This document shows, piece after piece, positions 11,166 to 20,759 of a stretch of DNA of 64,000 nt (position 1 is the first letter of the stretch; the number at the start of each line of letters is the position of its first letter). A model generated the notes under the pieces. That model did not search any database. It had not been told where the DNA came from and was given only the letters and a program-made list of their open reading frames with translations. Both the position numbers and the translations under genes were made by a program. The stretch spans positions 37,773,604 through 37,837,603 of the forward strand of contig CM064715.1 of the NCBI GenBank assembly GCA_032717465.1, read 5' to 3'. This stretch comes from Coenobita brevimanus (Eukaryota > Arthropoda > Malacostraca > Decapoda > Coenobitidae).

Positions 11166-11850
11166 TTACTTCATTAAAATATTTACTCTTCTCTTCCTCT
11201 GATCTTTCCTTGTTTTTTGTTTTTGGTTCCTCCCTCTTCTCTTTTTGTGTACCCATTCCCTCTTGAGTTAGGCATCTTTTTATCCATACTTTTTTTAATT
11301 TCTCTTTTTCCATGAGTTTATTGGCACTGTTTAAGAGTTTCTCTAGTGTTTGCACTCCCGAGTGTTACTTTCAGGGGCCCTGACTTACTTTTCTCATATT
11401 TCCCAGCCATCTATGTTCTCCTATATCTTTTTCACAGATATCCTCTGATACTTGATGCAGTATGTTCATTATATTTTCCAGTTCCTTTTTGTCCCTTGAG
11501 ATGCTGTTTTTTTTTTTTTTTTTTTTTATCTTTTTCACATAAGCCACTGATTACTATGGATTTGTTAATCTCTACAGCTTCCCTGACTAGTTTTGGGTTA
11601 TTCTTTATAATTTCTTTCACTTCCTTTCTAATGCTCTTTTCTTCTACCCTTGTGTCTAAGTCATTCTTTACTTTCACCATTTCAGCATACGTAGCTTGTA
11701 CCTCATCTTGGTAATTTCTCACCATTTCATTTACCTGTACAGTATTCTTTTCTCTTCAATGTTACTACTTCGGTCTAGCAGACTGCTTCCTTGCCTGATT
11801 TTCTCCGTATCATTTCTGAAATCATCCATAATTCTCTCAAGGTTAACAAC
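11166..11850 (-). pseudogene. CR1 LINE A ORF1, downstream part
   Basis: Lys/Glu-rich, probably coiled-coil protein expected of LINE ORF1, which coats LINE RNA. From 11850 the frame reads VVNLERIMDDFRNDTEKIRQG, and after stops NYQDEVQATYAEMVKVKNDL and REAVEINKSIVISGLCEKD. A 20-base A/T homopolymer at 11508-11527 disrupts the frame. The N-terminal part of this ORF1 lies 18.6 kb away at 30469-30590, in register across TGTACA. Confidence 0.7.
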
Positions 11851-11856
11851 TGTACA
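11851..11856. repeat. TGTACA target duplication, left
   Basis: First of three TGTACA hexamers. It separates CR1 ORF1 from the left terminus of element X. The other two are at 28677-28682 and 30463-30468. Confidence 0.75.
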
Positions 11857-12496
11857 CCCACGCACCAAATTTCTGTACCCCCCTCGGTGGAACGAAGTGG
11901 AAGTCTGGGTTAGAGAGAGGGCCAGCAAACAGACAACCATGAGCGTTAGTTTGGTACTGAGCTACGAGGCGAATGGTGAGAAACTTAATGAAATTGGATA
12001 AGAAACATTACCATGCTAATCACCAGCAAAACATTATGCGTTTGTAACATACACATAACACAAACTACTAAGTTATCATGGAGTCCTGTGAAACTGGTCC
12101 AGACACGACCGATCTGTTTCGAATCCTCATCATGCAAATAAAGCACTGAGCCAGTTGTATTAAGCTGCGACTGGTCATTATCACAGCAGTGATAATTTTT
12201 GTGAATATGATAATCCTGGATTTTCTATAGCTATAATATAGAATGTTTGTGGATTTAATGCTGAGTCCCACAGTAGCTGTGTGGATGTTATAAATGTTAA
12301 AATTATTTTATGTGGACGAATAAACCACACTGTGATGGGCAGCGGAAAGCATTCACCTATAATTAACTATAACCTGATGAAATTAGAAGTAACACAAAAA
12401 ATTATGAGACAACAAAGATACAGCTGTGGCATCCTGCTCCACCTCATTATCCAGGCATTAACTGTTGCTTCACCTCATACGTGCAGTAATTCTTGC

Positions 12497-12735
12497 AGTA
12501 ATCAGGTTTTACTGATCTACCAGAAGACCCGCTGACGTCGTAAAAATACCCCCGTTAATACCAATACACCAGTCCTGTATGAGATAGCCCTAGCATTTCT
12601 TCAATATGGATGGTGGGTTTTAGCACCGAAGTGGTGACAAGCAGAGATGTATGGTATGTAGGAGGACTGCTGGGCCTTGATAGCAGGCTGTGAAACCTAT
12701 GCCCAGCATCGGACACATGAAAAAAAAAAAATCCT
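12497..12735 (+). mobile_element. tRNA-derived SINE, family S1, 5'-truncated copy
   Basis: Body and poly(A) tail of the SINE seen complete at 20411-20759, starting at the block ATCAGGTTTTACTGATCTACC and ending in a 12-base A run. The opposite arm of X (near 28035-28050) lacks it, reading straight from GTGCAGTA into TTTTCCTTCAG, which proves insertion after the arms formed. Confidence 0.8.
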
Positions 12736-13259
12736 TCAGTCTGTGCCTCTTCTATTACTCTTACTCTTCCCAGTATCCTCTTACTGCCTGCTGTCATATT
12801 CCTTAACGGGGTTCTAGTCGTCCAGTCCTATAGCCTCTTCTGTATTACATTATTCGCCACATGATCATTCCCACAAAACAATGTTAGCACAAGACTGCTG
12901 AATCTGTTACAACCATTGTTGACACTACCACTACTAACTCCACTTTTCCAAATGGCTGTGTCTAACTTCCTTCATAATACTACTACTGCTACTACAACTA
13001 CTAATCCATTATAAATCTGTATAATAATACATTTGATTGTCCTTATGTCTGTGTATCTGCTAATCACATTTTCCCTGTCCCACCGTCGACAACTCGTCAC
13101 TTACCCCCCCACTGCTGCCCCAGTTGCACCCCCTTCTCTTCCAGCTACCATCAACCCTACTCCTCCCCCTGGTCGACGACAGCGAGGACGGAACAGGGGG
13201 CAGTAGATGTTCACGCCAGCCAGATCGACTTGCAAGGAGTCTGTTTTCTCTGTTGCACC

Positions 13260-13598
13260 ATGGCTCATACCAAGGAGAATATAAAGTTAACCAAAGATGT
13301 GGAACACGGAGGCTTGGAGTGTAAGGTGGTGGGACAAGTACGATGGTACCACGTGAGGAAGGGGTATGGCTTCCTGACTCGTCAGGACACAGGGGACGAC
13401 GTTTTTATCCATCGCTCCTCCATTGTGGCCCCTAACCCAGCCCGTCCTAGGCCTTCAGTTGCTGCTGGCGAGGTGGTGGAGTTCGTGGTGGAGGAAAGCC
13501 CAAGGGTCCTGCAGCTGCCTTTGTTACTGCCCCTGCAGGCCAGGTGGTGCGTGACTCTCCCCATGCCCTTTCCCGTCGTCAGTGCCAGCGCAGCCTCT
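13260..13598 (+). pseudogene. Cold-shock (Y-box type) domain protein, frameshifted
   Basis: ATG at 13260 in the context CACCATGG, a strong Kozak match. Residues about 20-80 form a cold-shock domain, a single-strand nucleic-acid-binding beta barrel: VVGQVRWYHVRKGYGFL carries the RNP1-type motif KGYGFL, and DDVFIHRSSI carries RNP2. After VVEFVVEES the frame breaks at about 13498. A neighbouring frame continues with KGPAAAFVTAPAGQ, which matches the KGAEAANVTGPGG-type segment following the domain in Y-box proteins. A second shift near 13555-13580 leads into the downstream ORF. In Y-box proteins this domain binds RNA. In this mobile setting it might act as an ORF1-like RNA-packaging protein, which is inference. 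Confidence 0.8.
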
Positions 13599-14406
13599 AG
13601 CTGCGGCTTCTGCCTCCTTCCCTGCTTCCTCTGCCTCCACCATCATTACTAAGTGTGTGGAGGTTGCTAAGGCTTTCTCGGGGGGAGATTTGGCAGTTTT
13701 TGCCCAGTGCCTGCCCGCCATCTTCCAGGCCAATGGGCTCCCTCCCATCATCATCCCTGAGTCTTTTTTCTCCACACCCATGGTGCAGAGGAGGCCTGCG
13801 AGGAGGGCCCCGTGTCATCATTCTGGGCCCCCCGCAACCCCCACCTCCTTGGTCCCGAGGGTGCTGCAGCTGCAGCCCTCAACTCCCCCAACGAGGATCC
13901 GACTGTCAGGGCGTGCTGTCTCCCGCCAGTCTACCTCGCAGTCCCTCCCTGCTGTGCCCATGGAAGTTGGGGACGATGAGCCCTCATCATCACCTGATGT
14001 TGGAGTTCCCGCCTCTTGTGTGTCCCCCATGGTGCCTCCGGATTTGCCTCCCCCTTCATCTGAGGTTCAAGCACCAGTGAGTCCCAGGCCCTCTGCTTCG
14101 GCTCAGCGACTCTCTTGGGGCAACTTTACCTCCCTCACCCGGTTTGGCCTCAAGAGCATAAAGCAGCAGTTACGGTACTACGAGGGCAAGGCACCTGAGG
14201 AGTGTGGACAGGAGTTCAGTAAGGGGGACTACCAGCGGGCCTTGCTTTCCTTCAAAGAGTTGTGCTGGGGGTCCCTTCAAGCTGTCACCGACCCCGAGGA
14301 GGTTCGAATCCTGTCCTATACCCTCGGGATTGTACTTTCACACCTCAATGGCACAGACTCTTCTTCTGACTCAGGCTCCAGCTCTTCTGCTTCATTTGAG
14401 GTCTAA
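13582..14406 (+). CDS. Unrecognised Pro/Ser-rich ORF downstream of the cold-shock domain
   Basis: An open stretch of about 274 codons with no ATG at its upstream edge (GTG at 13582); it is probably the continuation of the cold-shock protein after a frameshift. The first 150 residues are Pro/Ser/Ala-rich. Near the C-terminus is a more structured, possibly helical block: LSWGNFTSLTRFGLKSIKQQ, an ECGQEFSKGDYQRALLSFK stretch and VRILSYTLGIVLSHLNG, then a Ser-rich tail with acidic residues. No family is recognised. The long open frame in a decayed neighbourhood suggests that selection on it was recent. Confidence 0.5.
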   Translation: MPAQPLAAASASFPASSASTIITKCVEVAKAFSGGDLAVFAQCLPAIFQANGLPPIIIPESFFSTPMVQRRPARRAPCHHSGPPATPTSLVPRVLQLQPSTPPTRIRLSGRAVSRQSTSQSLPAVPMEVGDDEPSSSPDVGVPASCVSPMVPPDLPPPSSEVQAPVSPRPSASAQRLSWGNFTSLTRFGLKSIKQQLRYYEGKAPEECGQEFSKGDYQRALLSFKELCWGSLQAVTDPEEVRILSYTLGIVLSHLNGTDSSSDSGSSSSASFEV

Positions 14407-14824
14407 CCAGCCTTTGACCATCAGCTTCATACTACTGCCTCCTGTAAGATTAAGCCCTCCATAGCCTGTATTTTTTAGCTGAATATACTAATGTCCTTTA
14501 GTTTAATTGTCTTTTTGTATTCGGGCATCTTTTGTATATTTGAGGATTTGCACCTTTAGCGTATTTCAGTGTCTTTTGTGTATTTGTTTTGTGTATTTGT
14601 CTTGTACATAGACTTCTTGGCTTATTGGTCACATATGGTCGATAGCCATTAATTCAAGAAAGAAGAAGACCTCCCCCACTCCGACACCACACAACTCCTC
14701 ACCTCATCCGTGGGCCACCAGGCCTGTTGTCCACCCTTTACCGGTGAATATACGTAGTGTGCATTAGTAATGAAAGAAAGGAAATCGGAAGCCGAATGCT
14801 AATTGCCTGCCAGAATATGCTGTT

Positions 14825-15235
14825 GGCCAAGTCCATGATTTAGGCTATATCTTGATACCCTTGGTTTCATGTTGATAGCACCAAGCCGTTCATGAGATAT
14901 AATGGTGCTAAAGGCGGACAATAAAAACTAGTTGACCTTTGGCAGCCATTTTGGTGACCTTGACCTTGACCCTGAGTGCTCATTTTCGAACTTGTCCAAG
15001 ATTTTGGCCATATCTTTATACCCTAAAGGTTTCATGTTGATAGCTCAAGCCGTTCATGAGATATAATGATGCTAAAGGAGGGCAATAAAAACTAGCTGAC
15101 CTTTGGCAGCCATTTTGGTGACCTTGACCGTGACCCCTAGTGCCCGTTTTCGAACTCGTCCAAGATTTTGGCCATATCTTGATACGCTGGAAGGTTTCGT
15201 GTTGATAGCTCAAGCCATTCATGAGATATAATGAG

Positions 15236-15236
<1 letters not shown>
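14825..15236. repeat. 166-bp tandem repeat inside the X arm
   Basis: About 2.5 copies. Unit starts are near 14825, 14992 and 15158, each with a TTGGCCATATCTTGATACCC-like block, a TTCATGAGATATAATG block and CATTTTGGTGACCTTGACC. About 1.6 inverse copies lie at 27205-27450 in the right arm. The unit number differs between the arms. Confidence 0.8.

Positions 15237-15274
<38 letters not shown>
15237..15274. repeat. (CA)n microsatellite in the X arm
   Basis: (CA)n array. The right arm has the matching (GT)n at 27172-27208, so the microsatellite predates or was copied with the arm. Confidence 0.85.
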
Positions 15275-15277
<3 letters not shown>

Positions 15278-15540
15278 TACAGGCAAAAACATTATCACTG
15301 CACCTTCTAAAGGAGGGCGATAACAATAATTATAACAACAACAACATAGATGTGTACTGTTCCTAACATTACATACAAAAACTGCAGACCCAAACGTGCC
15401 TATAATATGGAGTACTGGTATATTAACTACAGAACCGACTGCACACTGTTCATATCAGCATCACTGGACCTTCCCTATAGCACTTCACCATGGTAATACA
15501 TCCCACTGTAGTCCTTTGTGAGATCACTACAGCTATTTAA

Positions 15541-18500
15541 CCCTTTAACCGCGGGTGTCATTCCAGAATGACAGTGACAAAACTGGACCAAACCGCGGGT
15601 GTCATTCTGGAATGATCGTGAATATTTTGAACACCGCGCGTTTTCCCGGCGCGCAAATAGTCTCACGCAAGAGTAGCTGTCAAGTTCTTTCACGCCAGCC
15701 ATCCCACACCTCCCTCCTCCAACCCCGAGGGGCCCCCCCCCACCCCTGCCCTGACCCGCGTCAGTCAGTATCTGTCCAGCTCTGTGCGTGATAATGGCAC
15801 TCCGTCCCGACTCATCGTCGCTCGCTTCCTCCTCTACAATGATTAGTGCTAGTGTTCCCTCTACCTCTACACCGGTAAAAGAACTGCCGACGGCGAGGCA
15901 GAAGGGGTTGAGCACTCCTGAAATTAGAACTGAGCTGGACAAAACTGTAAGTACTACTCTTGATTGTGGCAGTGAAAGTGACACACTCACAGCAAGCAGT
16001 GATGATTTGGCAGTGATTGGTGGTGAACCATTTTCCATTGATAGTGACAGTGATGAAAGTGATCGTGTTGATTCCCCCCCACCACCCCCAACTTATTCTG
16101 GGAAAGGAAAGACTCCTATGGGCAAATCTGGTATTGCACGTGGGAAGGGAGTGAAGCTCAGGCTCACGTCTCCCACACCAGGCCCTAGTACGCATTTCCC
16201 ATCAATTTCCCGTTCCCCTAGACCTATTGCCCTCACATCATCATCATCATCATCTGTCGTGCCCTCTCCTCAGTCTACATCATCTGAGGAGTACGAATTA
16301 CCAAAGCCTGCAAAGCGAGGGAAGGCAGGCCGTGCAGGCAGGCCTAGAACAAAGGGGATGCGTGGCAGTTGGAGGGCAAAGCTGGGCGATAAGCAAGGCG
16401 ATAAGCGAGGTGATAAGCGGGGTAGAAAGGGTCAAGTTTCACCACGCACCAGGTCAGAAACCCCCCCGCCGGCCCCCCGCGCAGTTCCCTCACCCGCGCC
16501 ACCCCCCCACACACCCCCCCCGCACACACCCCCTCCCCGTTGCCTCCTGCCTCACCCACCTCCCCGCTGCTCCTGCCTCCTGCCTCACCCATTGCCTCCA
16601 CATCAGCTCCTTCTCACGGGGAAAGGAGTGGAATGCAACCTGCCCCTGCCACTGAACCACGCACAGGGCAAGTGGATGCATTTGTTTGGTCTGACGGTGG
16701 AGATTTCCAGCCACACAATCCACCGTTTGATATGACAAATGCTGGAATACAGCCTGCCTTCCCATGCAACGCAGGTGATGAGTTTGTTGATTACTTCCTG
16801 GCCTTCCTTGATGATGAAATTGTGCAGCATGTCAGCGATGAGACCAATAGGTATGCAGCTCAGTGTGCAGCAGAAGGGCTGGGACCTATTGGCTCACCAA
16901 AGCAAGTGTCGTGGTTGTCTGTCGGGATCAGAGAGCTGTATGTGTTTTTTGCACTAATGTTTCTGATGCCCCATATAAAGAGACATGAGTTGGAGGAGTA
17001 CTGGCTCATGGATGACATAACTACTATCCCTATATTCGGGAAGTATATGTCACGGGATCGGTTCCGACAGCTGCTAGGATACCTCCACTTCGCTGACAAT
17101 GACAACCCGTCCCAAACTGACCCTTTGTGGAAAGTGAGGGATTTTCTCAACAGGATTAGGGATCGATTTATGCGATTTTTCAGGCCTATGCAGAAAGTCG
17201 TCATAGACAAATTCCTGGTATTGTTCAGAGGACGTCTCAAATTCATGCAGTACATCCCCAGCAAACGCCACCGCTTTGGGATAAAGTTCTTTGTGCTGTG
17301 TGACTGTGAGACGGGGTATATCCTTGATTTTGTCATTTACTCGGCTAGCACAATGGATGTGAACAGGAAAGACCCCCTTGGCTTCTCTGGCTCCGTTGTA
17401 AAAGTGCTGATGGAAAGGTATTTTGGTGGTAATCATGTGCTGTACACAGACAATTATTACACAGCACCGAAACTCTCCAAATACCTTGCTGAACACGGCA
17501 TTGGCACTGCTGGCACTGTACGGAGCTATAGGAAAGAGTGGCCTAGTTTCCCCGAAGCATCATCATCATCATCCAGGGGAGATGTTCACCTGAAGAAGTC
17601 AGACAAGCTTCTTGCGATCAGGTGGCATGACAAGAAGGTCGTGAATATGATCAGCACCATCCACAAGGGGGAATTGAAGAGAACTGGGAAGGTCAGCTAC
17701 AGGACGGGAGAGCCAATCATGAAGCCTGATGCCGTCATTGATTATAATGTAAATATGAGACTTGTTGATAAGTCTGATATGATGATTGGCGAAATCGACT
17801 GTCTCAGGAGAAACACCCGATGGTACAGGAAGGCTTGCCTGCACATGCTCGATATGTGCATGCTCAACGCCTTCATTCTCTACAAGACACAAGTCGGGGG
17901 CATAAGGCAACCATCACTGAGACAGTTTTCGAAGACTGTCGTGCAGCAGCTACTTGTACGATTTGGTCAGGTGACGGCATTGATCCCGAGCCGACACTCT
18001 GACACACAACCTGACCGTCTTGAGTGCCGCAATTACATGAGCTGGCACCAGCTTGTGAAACTGCCTCCTACAGCAGGCGGCAGGTTGTCACAGGGCCGCT
18101 GCAGAGTATGTTCTACCACCACACGGAGGCCTAGGACGAGAAAAATGAGCACACACCAGTGCCTTGAATGCCAAGTCGCTCTATGTGTAAGTCCGTGCTT
18201 TGCCGAGTACCACTCTCTGAGTAAATACTGAAAGTGACAGTGATATATAGTGATGCGACAGTGACGTGCTTTGCCAATAATTGTATAACGGATAATGTAG
18301 TAATAAGGGATATTTTGCCTAGAAAAAAAAAGGAAATATTGGCCAGTATAATAAGTGATATTGTAATAAGAGAATCTGCGGCACTTGTGGAATTCTGCGG
18401 CACTTATGTAATTCTGTGATGCGCCAGTGACGCAATATAGTAATAAGTGCATTGTAAATATAATGTACATTGCCCATATTATATGTAAAATAATATTAGA

Positions 18501-18959
18501 AGTTAGAAAGAATGAAAAGATCGCATGAAACGTCAGTGAGCGGGTGCCGCCGCAGTGAAGTGAGGTGCAGCCGCAGTGAAGAGCGGGCGCAGCCGCAGGG
18601 AAGTGCCTTTTACCTACCTCAGTGAACACAGAGTGGGTGTTTATCGTATGTACAGTGTTCATATATGTTTATATTACTATTATGAGAGAGTGGTTGGCAT
18701 TTGGTACTGGTGTGTGGGGCGTAAAATAGTTATTTCACACCCCTCACTTCTAACGGCTCTCCCCGTCCTGTGAAAGTCAACAAAGTCATGAAACCTACAT
18801 CAATGGAAAGCTGAAGGTTAGTACTTTCTAATGGTACCTTATTTTTTTCTCTAGCTTTATTCTGTGCAGAGTTATTAAGGTTTAAAGGTTTGTTTACATT
18901 TGGCTGAAACCCCCACGGGAGAGGACAGTCAGACCAAAACAATACCCGCGGTTAAAGGG
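15541..18959 (+). mobile_element. piggyBac-type transposon 1, nearly complete
   Basis: Bounded by the TTAA duplication (15537-15540 and 18960-18963). The 16-bp inverted termini are perfect: CCCTTTAACCGCGGGT at the left, its inverse at 18944-18959. The opposite arm of X has a single TTAA at this point (near 26900), giving a clean empty site. Just inside the left end, CGCGGGTGTCATTC..GAATGA occurs twice (15550-15572 and 15594-15616), each containing a near-palindrome TCATTCNNGAATGA; these are candidate transposase-binding repeats. The 3.4-kb length and single gene fit an autonomous piggyBac. Confidence 0.93.
15794..18231 (+). pseudogene. piggyBac transposase, one frameshift
   Basis: DDD transposase that excises and inserts at TTAA. 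The start is ATG at 15794. The N-terminal part (to about 16470) is acidic, with a DSDSDESD stretch, then basic (KRGKAGRAGRPRTKG), as in this family. The frame changes by one base in C-homopolymer-rich DNA at about 16466-16535. The second frame then runs uninterrupted to 18231. The catalytic aspartates are visible in VVIDKFLVLFRGR, LYTDNYYTAPKL and MRLVDKSDMM. The C-terminus has the cysteine-rich cross-brace region (GRCRVC, HQCLECQVALC, CFAEYHS) that binds DNA. Apart from the frameshift the enzyme looks intact. The shift could also be a sequencing error in the C runs, which would leave an active gene. Confidence 0.9.
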
Positions 18960-19155
18960 TTAAGAAAAATAACATAATGCAAGACATGCCTACAATGCAC
19001 TTAAACACACGTGACGTTTCACTGCCATCCATCAAATAGCCTAGGAGTTAGAGGACAAACAAACAAATGACTGGACAGACAGACGGAGGCTGAATGTCTC
19101 GCATTGGTATATGCACTCTTAGAAATTTCCAGCAAAAATTACGGTAAATTACTGG

Positions 19156-19621
19156 CAGCTAATGCTGCCAACCTTTTACTGTAAAATTCTATGGTAACCG
19201 TAAATCAACTTACAGCAGCCGTAAAATAACCCGGGACTTGACTCTTTTATGTGGAATGATGGTTGGGAAGTACTGATTAAAGAAGATACCGTAATAGTAA
19301 ATAACACTGTTTTTATTAAGTAGAATAAAGCATATCAGCAAAAATGTGCAAATGACGGATCTTGTAACTGAAAACCATTTATAAATGTCATGGGTACTGA
19401 GCATGAAAAAAAGTTGCAACGTGTATCGTACGTCGTCGGTATGGGACGGGTTAAAAAAAAAAAAAAATCTGATTGATCTGAGGAGGGAAGCTACCTCTGA
19501 GCTTATATTTAAATTTCAGCTTCATAGGCTTCTGCAAGTTGGAGCATAACAGGTACCGATGATATGCTTTAAACATACAGTACCGTATCTCTGGTGTCAA
19601 TGTCCTATGTTGTGTCAGGGT
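19156..19621. other. Inner flank of the left X arm, no gene
   Basis: Contains several AAATTACGGTAA- and ACCGTAAA-like blocks and a 15-base A run (19450-19465). Arm homology fades here. Nothing else is recognised. Confidence 0.5.
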
Positions 19622-19807
19622 CTAATGTGAGAGTGGAACTGTATACTTCATGGAAATAACAAAATCATTTCCTATTTTGTAAATGGAGAGTGGTGTATAG
19701 CTAAGAATATCTTCAATTTTAACACATTTTACCCTTGTCAGCAACTGAGACTAAGCATTTGACACAAGCAATCCAAATGTGGGAATGGTACAGAAAGAGA
19801 AAGATTT

Positions 19808-20028
19808 TCATTCATTCATTGCCAGACGCCATGTATCCCAAACGGGGTGACCAAGGGCTTAGAGTTAACTGTTTTACAGGGAGGGGCACTAATCCTCCAC
19901 CAACCCCACTTGACACATAGGGATGCCAACAGCATCTGGTGTTCCCAGGCAGTCACCCATCCAAGTACTAACCAGACCCAACGTTGCTTAACTTCGCTGA
20001 TCAGACGGGAAGCGGTGTACTCAACGTG
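19808..20028 (-). mobile_element. 5S rRNA-derived SINE with RTE-1-type tail
   Basis: Read on the minus strand, the first 105 bases (20028-19922) match the 5S rRNA gene. They include the box A region AGTTAAGCAAC, the TTAGTACTTGG block and the box C-type TGGATGGGTGACTGCCTGGG, and end GATGCTGTTGGC; the first 14 or so bases of 5S are missing. The next part, GGTTGGTGGAGGATTAGTGC, matches the RTE-1 5' UTR. The 3' end GGCGTCTGGC and (AATG)n tail match the RTE-1 3' end (compare GCCAGACGCC at 6445-6454). It is inserted in the C2H2 gene of X. The internal promoter comes from 5S and mobilisation is presumably by RTE-1. Confidence 0.85.
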
Positions 20029-20410
20029 CAAGAAAAAAATATTAGTTGATTTTTTCACAAAAATTAAAATTATTTTTCCCACAGTATATTCTCCTTCATT
20101 TTTCTCCAACAGAAATCCCATATCCTTTTTGTACTGAGTACCCTTGAATATAATTTAGTCATAACTGTGCAGTATTCTGTAAGCTGAAATGCACAAACAG
20201 CAGCAACCAAATCTTTGTCAAGCATATCATTACTGAAGTTGAATGCCTGATGAATCTGGAGTGGTGGTGGAAATAAGCAACCAGCACTGTAATAGGCATG
20301 CAACAGCTGATGCCTCTCAGCTAGGGACTGACATACATTTTTGAAGTTTTGCAAGCCCCCTGCACGTTTTTTAAAATATGAGTGCTTGCTCTCAAAACGA
20401 ATTGCCCAAA

Positions 20411-20759
20411 GCCTGGGGGAGGTGGTGGCTCAATCGGTAGAGAGGTGGCTTGTAGTCCTAATGGACCCGGGTTCAAATCCTGCTGGGGCAGGGAACTGTT
20501 TAAGGATTTGAATTTCATAAAAATCAGATTTTACTAATCTACCAGAAGACCCGCCGACATGTCGTAAAAATACCACCGCTAATACCAAAACACCAGTCCT
20601 GCATGAGACAGCCCTAGCATGTATTCAGTATGGACGGTGGGTGTTAGCGCCGAAGTGGTGACATGCAGAGGTGTGCGGTACGTAGGAGAGCTACTGGGCC
20701 TTGAGAGCAGGCTGTGAAGCCTATGCCCAGAGTTGGACGCATTAAAAAAAAAAAAAAAA
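20411..20759 (+). mobile_element. tRNA-derived SINE, family S1, full-length
   Basis: About 350 bp. The head has a box A-like TGGCTCAATCGGTAGAG at 20425-20441 and a box B GGTTCAAATCC at 20470-20480. The body contains CTACCAGAAGACCCGCCGAC and the tail is a 16-base poly(A). It lies inside the minus-strand C2H2 gene, splitting the phenylalanine codon of LILRF from ESKHSY. Truncated relatives are at 12497-12735 and 50872-51156. The poly(A) tail indicates use of an L1-like or Jockey-like enzyme, not RTE-1. Confidence 0.85.

Larger units (their letters stand above)
9567..11850 (-). mobile_element. CR1-type LINE A, main part
   Basis: Minus-strand LINE holding the ORF1 end, the endonuclease and the start of RT. 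It is 3'-truncated at 9567, where it abuts the RTE-2 tail, and interrupted at 11850 by TGTACA and element X. Its 5' part resumes at 30469-31020. The RT entry region is readable at about 9568-9760 (ESLGQGKLPDICKKA and NIVPLFKKG on the minus strand). The RT core is absent. Confidence 0.8.
13170..14669 (+). mobile_element. 1.5-kb retroposon carrying a cold-shock-domain ORF
   Basis: Insertion in the left arm of X flanked by the perfect 8-bp duplication CCTCCCCC (13162-13169 and 14670-14677). The right arm has the uninterrupted site at about 27605-27615. The 3' end is purine-rich (AATTCAAGAAAGAAGAAGA) with no long poly(A), as in LINE-type tails built of short A-rich units. It carries two open stretches: a cold-shock domain (13260 on) and a 274-codon stretch (13582-14406). 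No reverse transcriptase is present. It could be a half-LINE (ORF1 plus 3' UTR) or a retrocopied cellular transcript. Confidence 0.7.
11857..19155. repeat. Element X left inverted arm (with insertions)
   Basis: Inverse counterpart of 25985-28676. Arm sequence proper is 11857-12496, 12736-13169, 14670-15540 and 18960-19155. The intervals hold a SINE, the cold-shock retroposon and piggyBac. By eye the arms differ by scattered substitutions and small indels. Confidence 0.75.

Noticed and set aside
18033..18662. 209-codon minus-strand frame opposite the piggyBac 3' end
   Set aside because: No motif; overlaps the well-supported transposase C-terminus and its 3' UTR.
19922..20028. Functional 5S rRNA gene
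   Set aside because: The first 14 or so bases are missing and the 3' end is fused to LINE-derived sequence instead of a T-run terminator.
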